A stretch of DNA of 26,261 nucleotides from CAINVV01 sp036508555 (GTDB lineage: Bacteria; Bacteroidota; Bacteroidia; Bacteroidales; Prolixibacteraceae). The notes beneath the pieces are model-generated. The model made no database searches. It saw only the letters and a list, made by a program, of their open reading frames with translations, and had not been told where the DNA came from. The position numbers were made by a program, and so were the translations under genes. The DNA is taken from positions 1 through 26,261 of the forward strand of contig DATCHD010000014.1 of assembly GCA_036508555.1 (NCBI GenBank). Reading direction: 5' to 3'. Shown here in pieces: positions 7,541 to 16,999 of this stretch. Numbering within the stretch: position 1 is the first letter of the stretch; each line of letters opens with the position of its first letter.

Positions 7541-8590
7541 TCATTTAATCGTCACCCGCGAATATGGAACAACATCCTGCGAAGCAAAATCTCCTTTTAA
7601 ATATTTGTAGTAACCCGTCATGGCAATCATTGCAGCATTATCAGTCGTGAATTTAAAGGGCGGGATAAATATATTCCAGTCCTGGTCCACAGCCATATCA
7701 GTTAAAGCCTTGCGCAATCCGGAATTGGCAGAGACGCCACCGGCTATCGCGATCTCCCTGATACCAGTCTGATGGGAGGCTAACTTTAGCTTGGCCAATA
7801 GAATCTCTATAATAGTATATTGTAATGAAGCACACAGATTCTTCTGATTTTTGCTGATGAATTCTGGATCTTTGGCCATCGCATCACGCAAAAGGTATAG
7901 AAAGGAAGTCTTCAATCCGCTGAAACTGTAATCCAATCCTGAGATTTTCGGTTTGGAAAAGACAAATGCCTTTGGATCACCCTCTTTAGACAAACTATCT
8001 ATTAACGGACCGCCGGGATAAGGCAAACCCATCACCTTGGCACATTTGTCGAAAGCCTCTCCGGCCGCATCGTCGATGGTCTGACCGATAACCTCCATAT
8101 CGAGATAACCCCGCACCACTATAATCTGTGAATTCCCGCCGGAAACCAGCAAGCATAAAAATGGAAACTTCGGAACCTGGTGAGGTTCACTGCCATCTCT
8201 GATAAAATGGGCCAAAACGTGTCCCTGCAGATGGTTGACTTCAATTAAAGGTATGTTCCTTGCCAGCGCGAAAGCCTTCGCGAAGGAGACCCCGACCAGC
8301 AGTGATCCCAAAAGTCCGGGTCCGCGGGTGAAAGCAATCGCGTCAATTTCTTCAAGAGAGATTCCGGCCTTCTTAATTGCCTGATCAACAACTGGAATAA
8401 TATTCTGCTGATGCGCCCTCGAGGCCAGCTCAGGCACTACTCCGCCATAGGCCTTGTGCACCGACTGTCCGGCCACCTCGTTGCTCAGGATCCGTTCATT
8501 TCTCATGACCGCTGCGGAGGTGTCATCGCAAGAAGACTCAATTCCCAAAATCACAATATCCTTATTCCGGTCCATATTATCAGATCGCAA
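7541..8590 (-). CDS. tsaD: tRNA N6-adenosine threonylcarbamoyltransferase (TsaD)
   Basis: A 349-residue Kae1/TsaD protein that transfers the threonylcarbamoyl group to A37 of ANN-decoding tRNAs, working with TsaB and TsaE. Visible landmarks: GIESSCDDTS (16-25), the metal-binding HLQGH (His120 and His124, usually HMEGH), PFLCLLVSGGNSQI, GEAFDKCAKVMGLPYPGGP, and the late TDNAAMIAMTGY that supplies the metal-binding Asp. A second ATG five codons in (8575) would start at MDRNKDIVILGIE, closer to typical TsaD starts, and may be the real one. It is divergent from tamB with only 44 bp between the starts, an arrangement I recall from other Bacteroidota. Confidence 0.97.
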   Translation of the reverse strand: MRSDNMDRNKDIVILGIESSCDDTSAAVMRNERILSNEVAGQSVHKAYGGVVPELASRAHQQNIIPVVDQAIKKAGISLEEIDAIAFTRGPGLLGSLLVGVSFAKAFALARNIPLIEVNHLQGHVLAHFIRDGSEPHQVPKFPFLCLLVSGGNSQIIVVRGYLDMEVIGQTIDDAAGEAFDKCAKVMGLPYPGGPLIDSLSKEGDPKAFVFSKPKISGLDYSFSGLKTSFLYLLRDAMAKDPEFISKNQKNLCASLQYTIIEILLAKLKLASHQTGIREIAIAGGVSANSGLRKALTDMAVDQDWNIFIPPFKFTTDNAAMIAMTGYYKYLKGDFASQDVVPYSRVTIK

Positions 8591-8634
8591 TCCGTTCCTT
8601 TTTACTCGCCAAAAAGTATTAATTTTATCTCCTT

Positions 8635-11600
8635 ATGACAGAAGAGCAAACATCTATCCCTTCGGTGCCCAAAGGTATCAAAAAAAAGGTTAAGACACTC
8701 CTGATCGTCGCCTTCCTGTTAATAGCTTTGCCTGAACTTTTGTATGTTTCCTTTCGCAGCAAAACAGTTCAGACGGTGGCCATCAGATGGTTCATGGAAC
8801 AAGTCGGCCAGACCTACAACACAAAAATCAAGGTGGGAGGCATCGATATTTCATTCTTTGATCAGGTTACTATCGAGAAATTGCTGATTGAAGATCAATC
8901 CAGGGATACCTTGTTTTATGTCGGAAAACTCAAGTTGCAGGTAGACAGCTTCAGCCTGATGAACCGTCGGATTCATCTCAACAGCATCTTCGTTGAGCAA
9001 CCCAAGATCCATCTATTTCAGGATACTGCAGGGACCAACTTCCAGTTTATACTCGATTCTATCAAGGCATCCCCGCCCCCGAACAAGGAGGCAAAGGTCT
9101 GGGATGTGCATTTCAACGACCTCTTCGTACAAAATGCCGAAGTCAGGTTCAAAAAAACCTATGCAGACACCCTCGTTCACCAGGGAATCAATTTTAATGA
9201 TTTGTATATCAAGAAGTTAAATTTTTCTATGGTGAAAGTAAAAAGAATATTCTCTGGCATTGCCATGCAACTCGATAACGCTTCGCTGGAGGAAAAATCA
9301 GGATTCGCTCTTAAAAATTTAACCTTCAATGCATTACTTGACTCTTCCGGCCTGTACCTGAATAAATTTGCATTGATCACTCCTCATTCGAAGATCTTTT
9401 CAGACTCTCTCAAAATCACACTTAGAAAGAGTATGTTGCTGGATAAGCTATCCAATGTTAAAAAAATTGAAGATCTGCCGCTTGCGCTCCAATATAATTA
9501 CGTTGGAAATCTCTCTGAGTCTAAAGTTTCGATGGCCGACATTGCCTATTATCTTCCCGAAATCTGGGGAATGAACGAAGCGGTACTCTTCTCGGGAAGC
9601 CTCAACGGAACTATTGATAACCTGAAATTCAGAAAGTTGAATCTAAAGATCGGACAAAAGACCTCTTTCAACGCGGATCTTGAACTAAAGGGATTACCCG
9701 ACTGGCAAAATACTTATATCTTCCTGAAATTTTTCAATAATGTATTTAATTTCAACGACATAGCTCATATTCGGCTTCCTGATGAATCTGCTTATCATTA
9801 TCCTCACATTCCCCAATCGATGCTGGATGATGTAGATCTGAACTATCAGGGTACTTTCAGCGGATTCCCGAACGACTTCGTTGCTTACGGCACGTTAAAC
9901 GGGGAACTTGGCTCGCTGTCTACCGATATTGCCATCTCTCTTACCCTGACGGGATCGCTGAAATTCAAGGGAATGCTTGATGCTAAATCCTTTAAAGCCG
10001 GAAAGTTTCTGGGTTTCGATCCTCTGGGAGACGTTACACTGCATACCGAGGTAGAGGTAAATAAAATTGGAAATCACTTTGATGCTACCATTAAGGGCAA
10101 TATCGACAGTCTTTATTACAACAGCAACCGAATCGATTCCATCTATCTGAACGGCACTGCCAGTAATAAGAGTTACAACGGACAGCTGACCATTAACGAC
10201 AAAAAGATTAAATTAAAGTTCTCAGGGGTGGCCAATCTGGAGGACAAAATTCCGGTTTTTAACTTTTCCTCCCAGGTCAAAACGGCCAATCTGAATGTGC
10301 TCGGACTCGACAAAATACACAAGGACGCTACCTGTTCCTTTGATATGGAGGCTAATTTCACAGGAAAAAACATTGATGACTTAAACGGATCCATCGATGT
10401 AAAGAAAATGAATCTTTCGAGGGACGGGAAAGTTTTTGCCATTAAAACACTGACACTCAATACCACCAACTCACCAGACCGGAATACAATCGAACTGCGT
10501 TCGGATATTGCCGATGTGGATATCATCGGGAAATACCGTTTTCTGGAGATCGGCCTGACCCTGCGCGACTACCTGCACCACTATCTGCCATCGGCTAATC
10601 TCCCTTTTCCTGATGAAGGAATCGCGGGGTTCAATGTCTTTAATTTCGATATCAATGTTAAAAAACCCGAGTTGTTGACCTACTTCTTCCTACCTGAACT
10701 GGATCCAAAATCCACTATAATTTTGAAAGGCGAGATCAATTCAGTAAATAAGAGCCTGAATTTCAGTTGCTCGGCTAAGGATCTTTCTTATCGGAATTTC
10801 CATTCAAAAGGTCTTACTTTTTCTTCCAGAAACGAAGGGAATAGCTGGCTTTTAAAACTTGGGCTGGACAAATTTTCCCTTGGAAGCAATTACAGCATTG
10901 AGAATGTCTCCCTGAATAACAGACTTTTTAACGACACACTTCAAACCAGTTTTGCCTGGGGTAACAACGATGAGCAGAATTACAGTGGAAAAATTGATAT
11001 GGAGGGGCACTTTTCGAAAAACAACGACGGACTCAGATACGCCGATTACATCATCAAACCTTCCAATATTCTGGTTTCGGACACCCTCTGGCAATTTGAA
11101 AAAAGCAGTCTGCACTTTGATACGACGAGAATTGTAGTGGAAAACTTTAACCTGCATCATGGTGATGAATTTTTCAGAATACACGGCCAATTATCAGGTA
11201 ACCAATCGGATAAACTGAAGATTGAGGTAGGAAACATCAATCTGGGGTTCTTTGACCTGGTCTCCAGGCAAGAGACTGGCGTCGAAGGTGTCCTGAGTGG
11301 AGAAACGGAAATCGCGGACATCAACAAATCCTTTTTCCTGAAAAGCAGTCTGGCCATCAACAACTTCCATTATTATAAAGATCATTTTGGAGATGTGTTG
11401 CTCGATAACAACTGGAACAAAGAAGAAAGGCGGCTCTACACCTCCATCCGGTTAAACAAAAAAGACACCACCTCTTTGTTGATCAAAGGATTCTATACAC
11501 CTGATACTGATTCACTTAAATACGACGGAAACCTGACCAATTTCCCGCTCCAAACGATCTACCCCTTCCTCAGAAGCTTTTCCAACGGGGTAAGCGGCAG

Positions 11601-13131
11601 GGCAAATGGAACAGTCGCCATTACAGGAACGCTCGCAGATCCCTGTTTCATTGGAAAAGTTAATATCAAGGATGGAAAAATAGGCGTCGATTACACCAAG
11701 GTAGCCTATACCTTTAATCAACCGGTCGAGTTCTCGCGGGATTCGATCCTCTTCAGGAATATTACCCTGAGAGACAGGGGAAACAATACCGCACTTCTCG
11801 ACGGCTACATCACGCACAAGATGTTCAACAAACTTAAATATCATATCGGCGTCAAAACCAATAAACTGGAGGCACTAAAGACGACGCTGGCAGACAATTC
11901 GCTGTTTTACGGCGAGGCTCATGCCAGTGGAGATGCGCTGATTACCGGAGCCGGAGACCAAGTGAAACTGGATCTGAATGTAAGGTCTGAAGATGGTACC
12001 CAGATTGTCATACCCCTCGAAACTCCAGCTTCTGCTACGGAAAGTAACATGATCAGGTTTGTGAGTCATGACGCCAAAGTGAGCAAAACGCCTGCTGCTG
12101 AAGCGCTTCCGAAAATCAGCGGCTTTGAGATGAACCTCAATATCACCGCCACCCCCGCTGCAAAAATCCAGATTCTCTTTAATTCTACGCTCGGTGATGT
12201 GATTACGGGTCAGGGTACTGGAAATTTCAGAATGGTCTTAGACCGGCAGGATAATTTTACCATGTTTGGTGATTACACCATCGACAAGGGTGAATATCTC
12301 TTTACGCTTCAGAACGTGATCGGGAAAAAATTCAAACTGGAGGAAGGAGGTACAATTTCCTGGAACGGAGATCCTTACGAGGCAATCGTCGACTTAAATG
12401 CGGTCTATACCTTGAAGGCCTCCATCAAAAGCCTGCTGGCCGACACCTACAAAAACGAAATTACCAGCAGAATTCCGGTTGAATGTAAAATCAATCTCTC
12501 GCACCGGTTACTTAATCCGATACTGAAATTTGATATTCTTTTCCCAACAATCGACGAACGAACGAGAGATGAATTACAGCAGTTTATCAGTACCCAGGAT
12601 GATATCAATCGTCAGATGCTTACTTTGATGCTGATCGGACAGTTTTATACACCCGAATACATACGCGGAAGGACGGATACTCAAACCAATACCAGCGCCC
12701 TTGTTGGCGCCACCACCTCCGATATGTTATCGAGTCAGTTGTCCAACTGGCTCTCACAAATCAACTCAAAATTTGATGTGGGATTCAATTACAGACCTGG
12801 AGATCAGGTTAATACAAATCAAATGGAATTGGCGTTAAGCACCCAGATTTTCGACGACCGGATAACGATCAACGGCAACATCGGAAACAACAGCAGCCTG
12901 CAGACGACCAACACCAACTCTGTAGTTGGCGAAATCGAGGTATTTATTAAGCTCATTAAGTCCGGAAAATTACAGTTAAAAGTCTACAACAGAGCCAATA
13001 CGGATATGATTTATGATGCAGCCCCATACAAACAGGGTGTTGGATTCTCCTACCGGGAAAGCTTTAATTCCTTCTCAGATCTCTTCAGATCGAAGCAAAA
13101 AACAAGGCTTTCTCCTTTAAAACCAAATTAA
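8635..13131 (+). CDS. tamB: TamB-family translocation/assembly protein
   Basis: A 1498-residue protein of the AsmA/TamB superfamily. One N-terminal membrane anchor (about 20-42) follows a basic stretch. Then come over a thousand residues of repetitive beta-strand sequence with recurring patterns such as LNGTIDNLKF and GSLNG, as expected for the long lipid-carrying groove. The C-terminal TamB domain (about 1080-1470) includes DYTIDKGEYLFTLQNVIGKK, IPVECKINLSHRLLNPILKF, LQQFISTQDDINRQMLTLML and LSNWLSQINSKFDVGFNYRPG. In Proteobacteria TamB bridges the inner and outer membranes with TamA, and it is now also implicated in phospholipid transport. The length is in the usual range for Bacteroidota. 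It is followed after 9 bp by a promoter-like site for the TonB-like gene. Confidence 0.94.
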   Translation: MTEEQTSIPSVPKGIKKKVKTLLIVAFLLIALPELLYVSFRSKTVQTVAIRWFMEQVGQTYNTKIKVGGIDISFFDQVTIEKLLIEDQSRDTLFYVGKLKLQVDSFSLMNRRIHLNSIFVEQPKIHLFQDTAGTNFQFILDSIKASPPPNKEAKVWDVHFNDLFVQNAEVRFKKTYADTLVHQGINFNDLYIKKLNFSMVKVKRIFSGIAMQLDNASLEEKSGFALKNLTFNALLDSSGLYLNKFALITPHSKIFSDSLKITLRKSMLLDKLSNVKKIEDLPLALQYNYVGNLSESKVSMADIAYYLPEIWGMNEAVLFSGSLNGTIDNLKFRKLNLKIGQKTSFNADLELKGLPDWQNTYIFLKFFNNVFNFNDIAHIRLPDESAYHYPHIPQSMLDDVDLNYQGTFSGFPNDFVAYGTLNGELGSLSTDIAISLTLTGSLKFKGMLDAKSFKAGKFLGFDPLGDVTLHTEVEVNKIGNHFDATIKGNIDSLYYNSNRIDSIYLNGTASNKSYNGQLTINDKKIKLKFSGVANLEDKIPVFNFSSQVKTANLNVLGLDKIHKDATCSFDMEANFTGKNIDDLNGSIDVKKMNLSRDGKVFAIKTLTLNTTNSPDRNTIELRSDIADVDIIGKYRFLEIGLTLRDYLHHYLPSANLPFPDEGIAGFNVFNFDINVKKPELLTYFFLPELDPKSTIILKGEINSVNKSLNFSCSAKDLSYRNFHSKGLTFSSRNEGNSWLLKLGLDKFSLGSNYSIENVSLNNRLFNDTLQTSFAWGNNDEQNYSGKIDMEGHFSKNNDGLRYADYIIKPSNILVSDTLWQFEKSSLHFDTTRIVVENFNLHHGDEFFRIHGQLSGNQSDKLKIEVGNINLGFFDLVSRQETGVEGVLSGETEIADINKSFFLKSSLAINNFHYYKDHFGDVLLDNNWNKEERRLYTSIRLNKKDTTSLLIKGFYTPDTDSLKYDGNLTNFPLQTIYPFLRSFSNGVSGRANGTVAITGTLADPCFIGKVNIKDGKIGVDYTKVAYTFNQPVEFSRDSILFRNITLRDRGNNTALLDGYITHKMFNKLKYHIGVKTNKLEALKTTLADNSLFYGEAHASGDALITGAGDQVKLDLNVRSEDGTQIVIPLETPASATESNMIRFVSHDAKVSKTPAAEALPKISGFEMNLNITATPAAKIQILFNSTLGDVITGQGTGNFRMVLDRQDNFTMFGDYTIDKGEYLFTLQNVIGKKFKLEEGGTISWNGDPYEAIVDLNAVYTLKASIKSLLADTYKNEITSRIPVECKINLSHRLLNPILKFDILFPTIDERTRDELQQFISTQDDINRQMLTLMLIGQFYTPEYIRGRTDTQTNTSALVGATTSDMLSSQLSNWLSQINSKFDVGFNYRPGDQVNTNQMELALSTQIFDDRITINGNIGNNSSLQTTNTNSVVGEIEVFIKLIKSGKLQLKVYNRANTDMIYDAAPYKQGVGFSYRESFNSFSDLFRSKQKTRLSPLKPN

Positions 13132-13135
13132 TTTC

Positions 13136-13143
13136 TACTTTTG
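13136..13143 (+). promoter_or_regulatory. Probable -7 box of the TonB-like gene
   Basis: TACTTTTG, again followed by C, is a perfect Bacteroidota -7 box, only 5 bp past the tamB stop. It covers the TTG at 13141 that would open the longest reading frame, which argues that this TTG is not the start and that translation begins at the ATG at 13192. Confidence 0.5.
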
Positions 13144-13191
13144 CTAACGTCCGCGAATTGCAGAACCGGAAATTTATTGCAAGAGGAAATT

Positions 13192-14100
13192 ATGACATGG
13201 ACTGATAATCAAAAACAAAGCGTTCTGTTAACTTTGCTGATACATGCGGGAATTATGATTCTGCTGTTGATGCTTACCCTGTCCAGGGATATTAAATTTC
13301 AGACAGACGAGGGACTATTGGTCGATTTTGGTTTCTCCGATACCGGGAAAGGAGATGAGGAACCGTCGGCAGTCTATTCACCCAACGATAACCTGTATAA
13401 ACCTCCGGTTCAGACAGACCAAAAGGCTGCCATTCCCCAAACTCCGGCCTTCAAACCCAAAGAAATCAAGGAAGAAGATCTGCTGACACAGGATCATGAG
13501 CCCTCCGCTTCCCTTCGTACCGCCAAGACGCAGAAGAAGGTAGTAGAGAAGAAGAAACCCGATCCAATTGTTGATGCCGATAGAATAAAGAAACAGGAAC
13601 TATTGGCCCAGCAAAGGCTCGAAGAACAAAACCTTCAGAAAAAAATTAAGGAGGATCAGATGATCGGGAACATCAATTCGCGCGTCAAAAATGCCTTTGG
13701 CGGCGGACTGACGGATAACGGTTCAACCTCCAGGAGTGAAGGAATTACTTATGGCACTGGGAACCAAGGTGATCCAAACGGTCAGCCGGGGGTTAAAAGA
13801 TACGGTCCAGGAGGTGGTACCGGCAACAATATTTCATACAACCTTTCAGGCCGTCAGGCACGTTACATGCCCAAGCCAGCCTATCCCGGCAACGAGGGTG
13901 GAATAGTCGTGGTAGAAGTGACCGTAGATAAGCTTGGCAAAGTTTCTGCTGTTCGCACCGGTATTTTTGGCTCTACCTCCAGTGATCCTGACTTGATGGC
14001 AGCGGCTGCCAAGGCTGCCAAATCTGCTACTTTTAATGTCGACAACAACGCCGCTGCCTTCCAGAAGGGCACTATTACCTATCATTTTGTGCTGCAATAA
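13192..14100 (+). CDS. TonB-like energy transducer
   Basis: A 302-residue protein with the TonB layout. An N-terminal membrane anchor (about 11-30, LLTLLIHAGIMILLLML) is followed by a long periplasmic linker rich in Pro, Lys, Glu and Gln. The linker has a coiled-coil-like charged stretch (DADRIKKQELLAQQRLEEQ) and a Gly/Asn-rich part. The C-terminal domain (about 218-302) has RYMPKPAYPGNEGGIVVVEV, a TonB-C beta pattern, and ends in TYHFVLQ. I chose the ATG at 13192 over a TTG at 13141: a -7 box overlaps the TTG, and AAGAGGAAA lies just before the ATG. TonB proteins pass proton-motive energy to outer-membrane receptors such as SusC. No exbB or exbD is in the window. Which receptor it serves is unknown. 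Confidence 0.85.
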   Translation: MTWTDNQKQSVLLTLLIHAGIMILLLMLTLSRDIKFQTDEGLLVDFGFSDTGKGDEEPSAVYSPNDNLYKPPVQTDQKAAIPQTPAFKPKEIKEEDLLTQDHEPSASLRTAKTQKKVVEKKKPDPIVDADRIKKQELLAQQRLEEQNLQKKIKEDQMIGNINSRVKNAFGGGLTDNGSTSRSEGITYGTGNQGDPNGQPGVKRYGPGGGTGNNISYNLSGRQARYMPKPAYPGNEGGIVVVEVTVDKLGKVSAVRTGIFGSTSSDPDLMAAAAKAAKSATFNVDNNAAAFQKGTITYHFVLQ

Positions 14101-14128
14101 AGGAGGATCAAAGTGCTAAAATATTGAC

Positions 14129-14136
14129 TATCTTTG
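14129..14136 (+). promoter_or_regulatory. Probable -7 box of the typA promoter
   Basis: TATCTTTG, followed by C, matches the TAnnTTTG consensus exactly and lies 16 bases before the typA ATG, implying a very short leader. No clear -33 box. Confidence 0.45.
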
Positions 14137-14152
14137 CAGCCAAATTTACTAG

Positions 14153-15955
14153 ATGCGAAAAATAAGAAATATAGCTATCATAGCACACGTCGACCATGGC
14201 AAGACCACGCTGGTAGACAAGATGATCCTTCACTCCAACATCTTCCGTTCGAATCAGAATCCCGGAGAATTAATTCTCGACAGCAACGATCTGGAACGCG
14301 AAAGAGGGATTACCATCCTTGCCAAGAACGTTTCGGTGGTGTACAAGGGAGTAAAGATTAATATTATCGACACCCCCGGTCACTCCGACTTCGGTGGTGA
14401 AGTGGAGCGGGTGCTGAACATGGCTGATGGCGTTCTTTTGCTGGTCGATGCCTTCGAAGGGACCATGCCTCAAACCAGATTTGTACTTCAAAAAGCGATT
14501 GAGCTCGGATTAAAGCCTATCGTGGTAATAAATAAGGTAGACAAACCCAACTGCAGACCTGACGTTGTGCATGAGCAGGTTTTCGAGTTGATGTACAGTC
14601 TCGATGCAACTGAAGATCAGCTTGATTTTCCTACTATTTACGGTTCTGCCAAGCAAAGCTGGATGAGTATCGACTGGAAGAATCCGACCACTAATATTGA
14701 ACCGCTTTTCGACGCGATCCTTGAGCACATTCCGGCGCCTCCTGAAAATGAGGGAACACCGCAGATGCTGATTACTTCGCTGGATTATTCCAAATACATT
14801 GGCCGGATTGCCATCGGGCGTATCCACCGGGGAGAAATAAAAGAGGGTATGAATGTTTCTCTGGTAAAACGTGACGGGACGATTACCCGCTCTAAAATAA
14901 AGGAACTGCACGTATTCACCGGGTTAGGCCGCGAAAAGGTGGCTACTGCCCTCAACGGAGATATCTGTGCCCTGGTCGGTATAGATGATTTCGAAATCGG
15001 AGACACCATCTGTGATTACGAAAATCCCGAAGCACTCGATCCCATCGATGTAGACGAGCCAACCATGAGTATGCTATTCACCATCAATAACTCACCGTTT
15101 TACGGTAAAGAGGGAAAATTTGTCACCAGCCGCCATATCCATGAACGTCTCGAGCGCGAGCTGGAGAAGAATCTGGCCCTCCGTGTAGAGCCGACAGATT
15201 CAGCAGATTCCTGGAATGTCAACGGACGAGGAGTATTGCATCTTTCCATCCTGATTGAAACCATGCGGCGGGAGGGTTATGAACTGCAAGTCGGTCAACC
15301 GCAGGTGCTGTACAAAGAGATTCACGGAGAACGCCACGAACCGATCGAACTCCTCGACATCGATCTTCCAGCAGAAATGGCAGGAACCGCCATTGATTTC
15401 GTTACTCGCCGCAAAGGTGAGATGATCAATATGGAGCACAAGGGCGACCGCACCCATCTCGAATTTCACATCCCCTCCAGAGGAATTATTGGTCTGCGTA
15501 CCAATCTGCTCACTGCCACACAAGGTGAAGCCGTCATGTCGCACCGTTTCCTTCAATACGATAAATACAAGGGTCCGATAGACGCTCGTGTAAATGGTTC
15601 ATTGATTGCTATGGAAACCGGAACTGCGTTTGCCTACTCTTTAGGTAAGCTCTCGGACAGGGGCCGTTACTTTATCGAGCCACAGGATGAAATTTACGAA
15701 GGACAGGTCTGTGGTGAAAGCAACCGCGAAGGCGACCTGGTGCTCAACCTGACGAAGCCCAAGAAGCTCACGAATATGCGTGCCTCCGGATCTGACGATA
15801 AAATCAGACTGTCTCCGGCCATCAAATTTAGTCTGGAAGAGGCACTTGAGTACATTCAGAAGGACGAATATGTAGAGGTTACACCCAAATCTATCCGGTT
15901 AAGAAAGATCAAACTGAGCGAAATAGAGCGCAAAAGGTCTTCAAAAGCCGTCTAA
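14153..15955 (+). CDS. typA: Translational GTPase TypA/BipA
   Basis: A 600-residue ribosome-associated GTPase of the EF-G-like class, linked to 50S assembly and to growth under cold or other stress. G motifs are all present: AHVDHGKTTLVDKM (11-24, P-loop), ERERGITI (switch I), DTPGHSDFGGEV (G3) and NKVDKPN (G4). Domain II has YSKYIGRIAIGRIHRGEIKEG, followed by the EF-G-like domains and the TypA-specific C-terminal domain (SHRFLQYDKYKG, GSLIAMETGTAFAYSLGKL, IRLSPAIKFSLEEALEYI). Length is normal. Its own -7 box and the 52-bp gap suggest it is transcribed separately from the TonB-like gene. Confidence 0.97.
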   Translation: MRKIRNIAIIAHVDHGKTTLVDKMILHSNIFRSNQNPGELILDSNDLERERGITILAKNVSVVYKGVKINIIDTPGHSDFGGEVERVLNMADGVLLLVDAFEGTMPQTRFVLQKAIELGLKPIVVINKVDKPNCRPDVVHEQVFELMYSLDATEDQLDFPTIYGSAKQSWMSIDWKNPTTNIEPLFDAILEHIPAPPENEGTPQMLITSLDYSKYIGRIAIGRIHRGEIKEGMNVSLVKRDGTITRSKIKELHVFTGLGREKVATALNGDICALVGIDDFEIGDTICDYENPEALDPIDVDEPTMSMLFTINNSPFYGKEGKFVTSRHIHERLERELEKNLALRVEPTDSADSWNVNGRGVLHLSILIETMRREGYELQVGQPQVLYKEIHGERHEPIELLDIDLPAEMAGTAIDFVTRRKGEMINMEHKGDRTHLEFHIPSRGIIGLRTNLLTATQGEAVMSHRFLQYDKYKGPIDARVNGSLIAMETGTAFAYSLGKLSDRGRYFIEPQDEIYEGQVCGESNREGDLVLNLTKPKKLTNMRASGSDDKIRLSPAIKFSLEEALEYIQKDEYVEVTPKSIRLRKIKLSEIERKRSSKAV

Positions 15956-16015
15956 TTTCACTCCCCTACCGGGAAACCACCATATCGGATCCAATGTCAT
16001 TTAGTTAAGAAAACC

Positions 16016-16990
16016 ATGAACAAAAAAGATGTGTTCCATAAATTAAAAAATCAATTATTCCGTTTCCTCCTACTTATTCTCTTCCTCTTTTCCTTCGGAT
16101 TTTTCTCATCAGCCCAGACCAAGTCACTTGCTGAAAGGTTGGGTTATAAACCGACAGATAAGTTGTTGATTGTCAATTGTGATGATGTAGGGATGATCTA
16201 TGCTGCCAACATGGGTGCTATTGATGGAATGGAGAAGGGCATAATCACTTCCGGCACTATCATGACACCTTGTCCCTGGTTTAGTCACATTGCCGATTAC
16301 AGCAGAAAACACCCCGAGAAAGATTTTGGAGTGCACCTGACCCTCACTTCAGAGTGGAGACAATACCGATGGGGCTCAGTTGCACCTAAGGATCAGGTTA
16401 AAGGTCTATATGATCTTGATGGTTATTTATGGCGACAGGTTGAAGACGTATATGCCCACGCAACTCCTGAGGAAGCATTGATCGAAGGCCGTGCACAGAT
16501 TCAAAAAGCACTCCAGGCAGGGATCCCGGTAACCCATATTGATTCACACATGGGTACATTTCAAGAGGATTCTGATTTTTTAAAAGTTTATGTTCAGCTG
16601 GCTCAGGAGTTCTTTCTCCCCCTGCGAATGGCCTCTCAAGCGACAATGGAGGTTCGCAATCAGCCCAATCTTCGTGAAGAGCTTGCAAAGAAAGGTCTGG
16701 TCTTTACCGATTATTTTATTTCTCCAGATAGTAAGGAGTACAAAGAGGTCAAACCATACTGGATAAACATTATCAAAAATCTGAAACCCGGAGTTACCGA
16801 ATTATTTATTCATGCTTCAAAGCGGAGCGAAGATGTGAGGTTGATTTCCAGCACAGCAGAAAAAAGAGCCCAGGAAGCCGAGTGTTTTACGATTGATCCT
16901 GATATAAAACAGTTGATAAAAGACCAGGGAGTGATACTCATAGGTTATCGTCCGCTTTTAGAATTGCAAAGGAAAAGCATTCAACGGTAG
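16016..16990 (+). CDS. Secreted ChbG/HpnK (YdjC)-family carbohydrate deacetylase
   Basis: A 324-residue protein with a signal peptide: basic start, a long hydrophobic run (about 15-30) and likely cleavage after FFSSA (residue 33). The mature part has the YdjC fold landmarks LLIVNCDDVGM with D56/D57 (catalytic and metal Asp), GVHLTLTSEW with H107, and THIDSHMG with H174 and H178, so the metal site looks intact. Known relatives remove N-acetyl groups from chito-oligosaccharides (ChbG) or act on hopanoid precursors (HpnK). ChbG is cytoplasmic, whereas this protein is predicted to be exported to the periplasm. Its substrate is unknown. It lies 562 bp upstream of susC on the same strand, with a decayed transposase in between. 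An original link to the SusCD locus is possible but unproven. Confidence 0.85.
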   Translation: MNKKDVFHKLKNQLFRFLLLILFLFSFGFFSSAQTKSLAERLGYKPTDKLLIVNCDDVGMIYAANMGAIDGMEKGIITSGTIMTPCPWFSHIADYSRKHPEKDFGVHLTLTSEWRQYRWGSVAPKDQVKGLYDLDGYLWRQVEDVYAHATPEEALIEGRAQIQKALQAGIPVTHIDSHMGTFQEDSDFLKVYVQLAQEFFLPLRMASQATMEVRNQPNLREELAKKGLVFTDYFISPDSKEYKEVKPYWINIIKNLKPGVTELFIHASKRSEDVRLISSTAEKRAQEAECFTIDPDIKQLIKDQGVILIGYRPLLELQRKSIQR

Positions 16991-16999
16991 AAGCTGAAT

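Noticed and set aside
14510..14911. A 133-codon minus-strand frame inside typA, with similar ones at 15200-15556 and 5668-6084
   Set aside because: They lie antisense to typA and mostly antisense to glyA, with no motifs, no upstream signals and no family resemblance.
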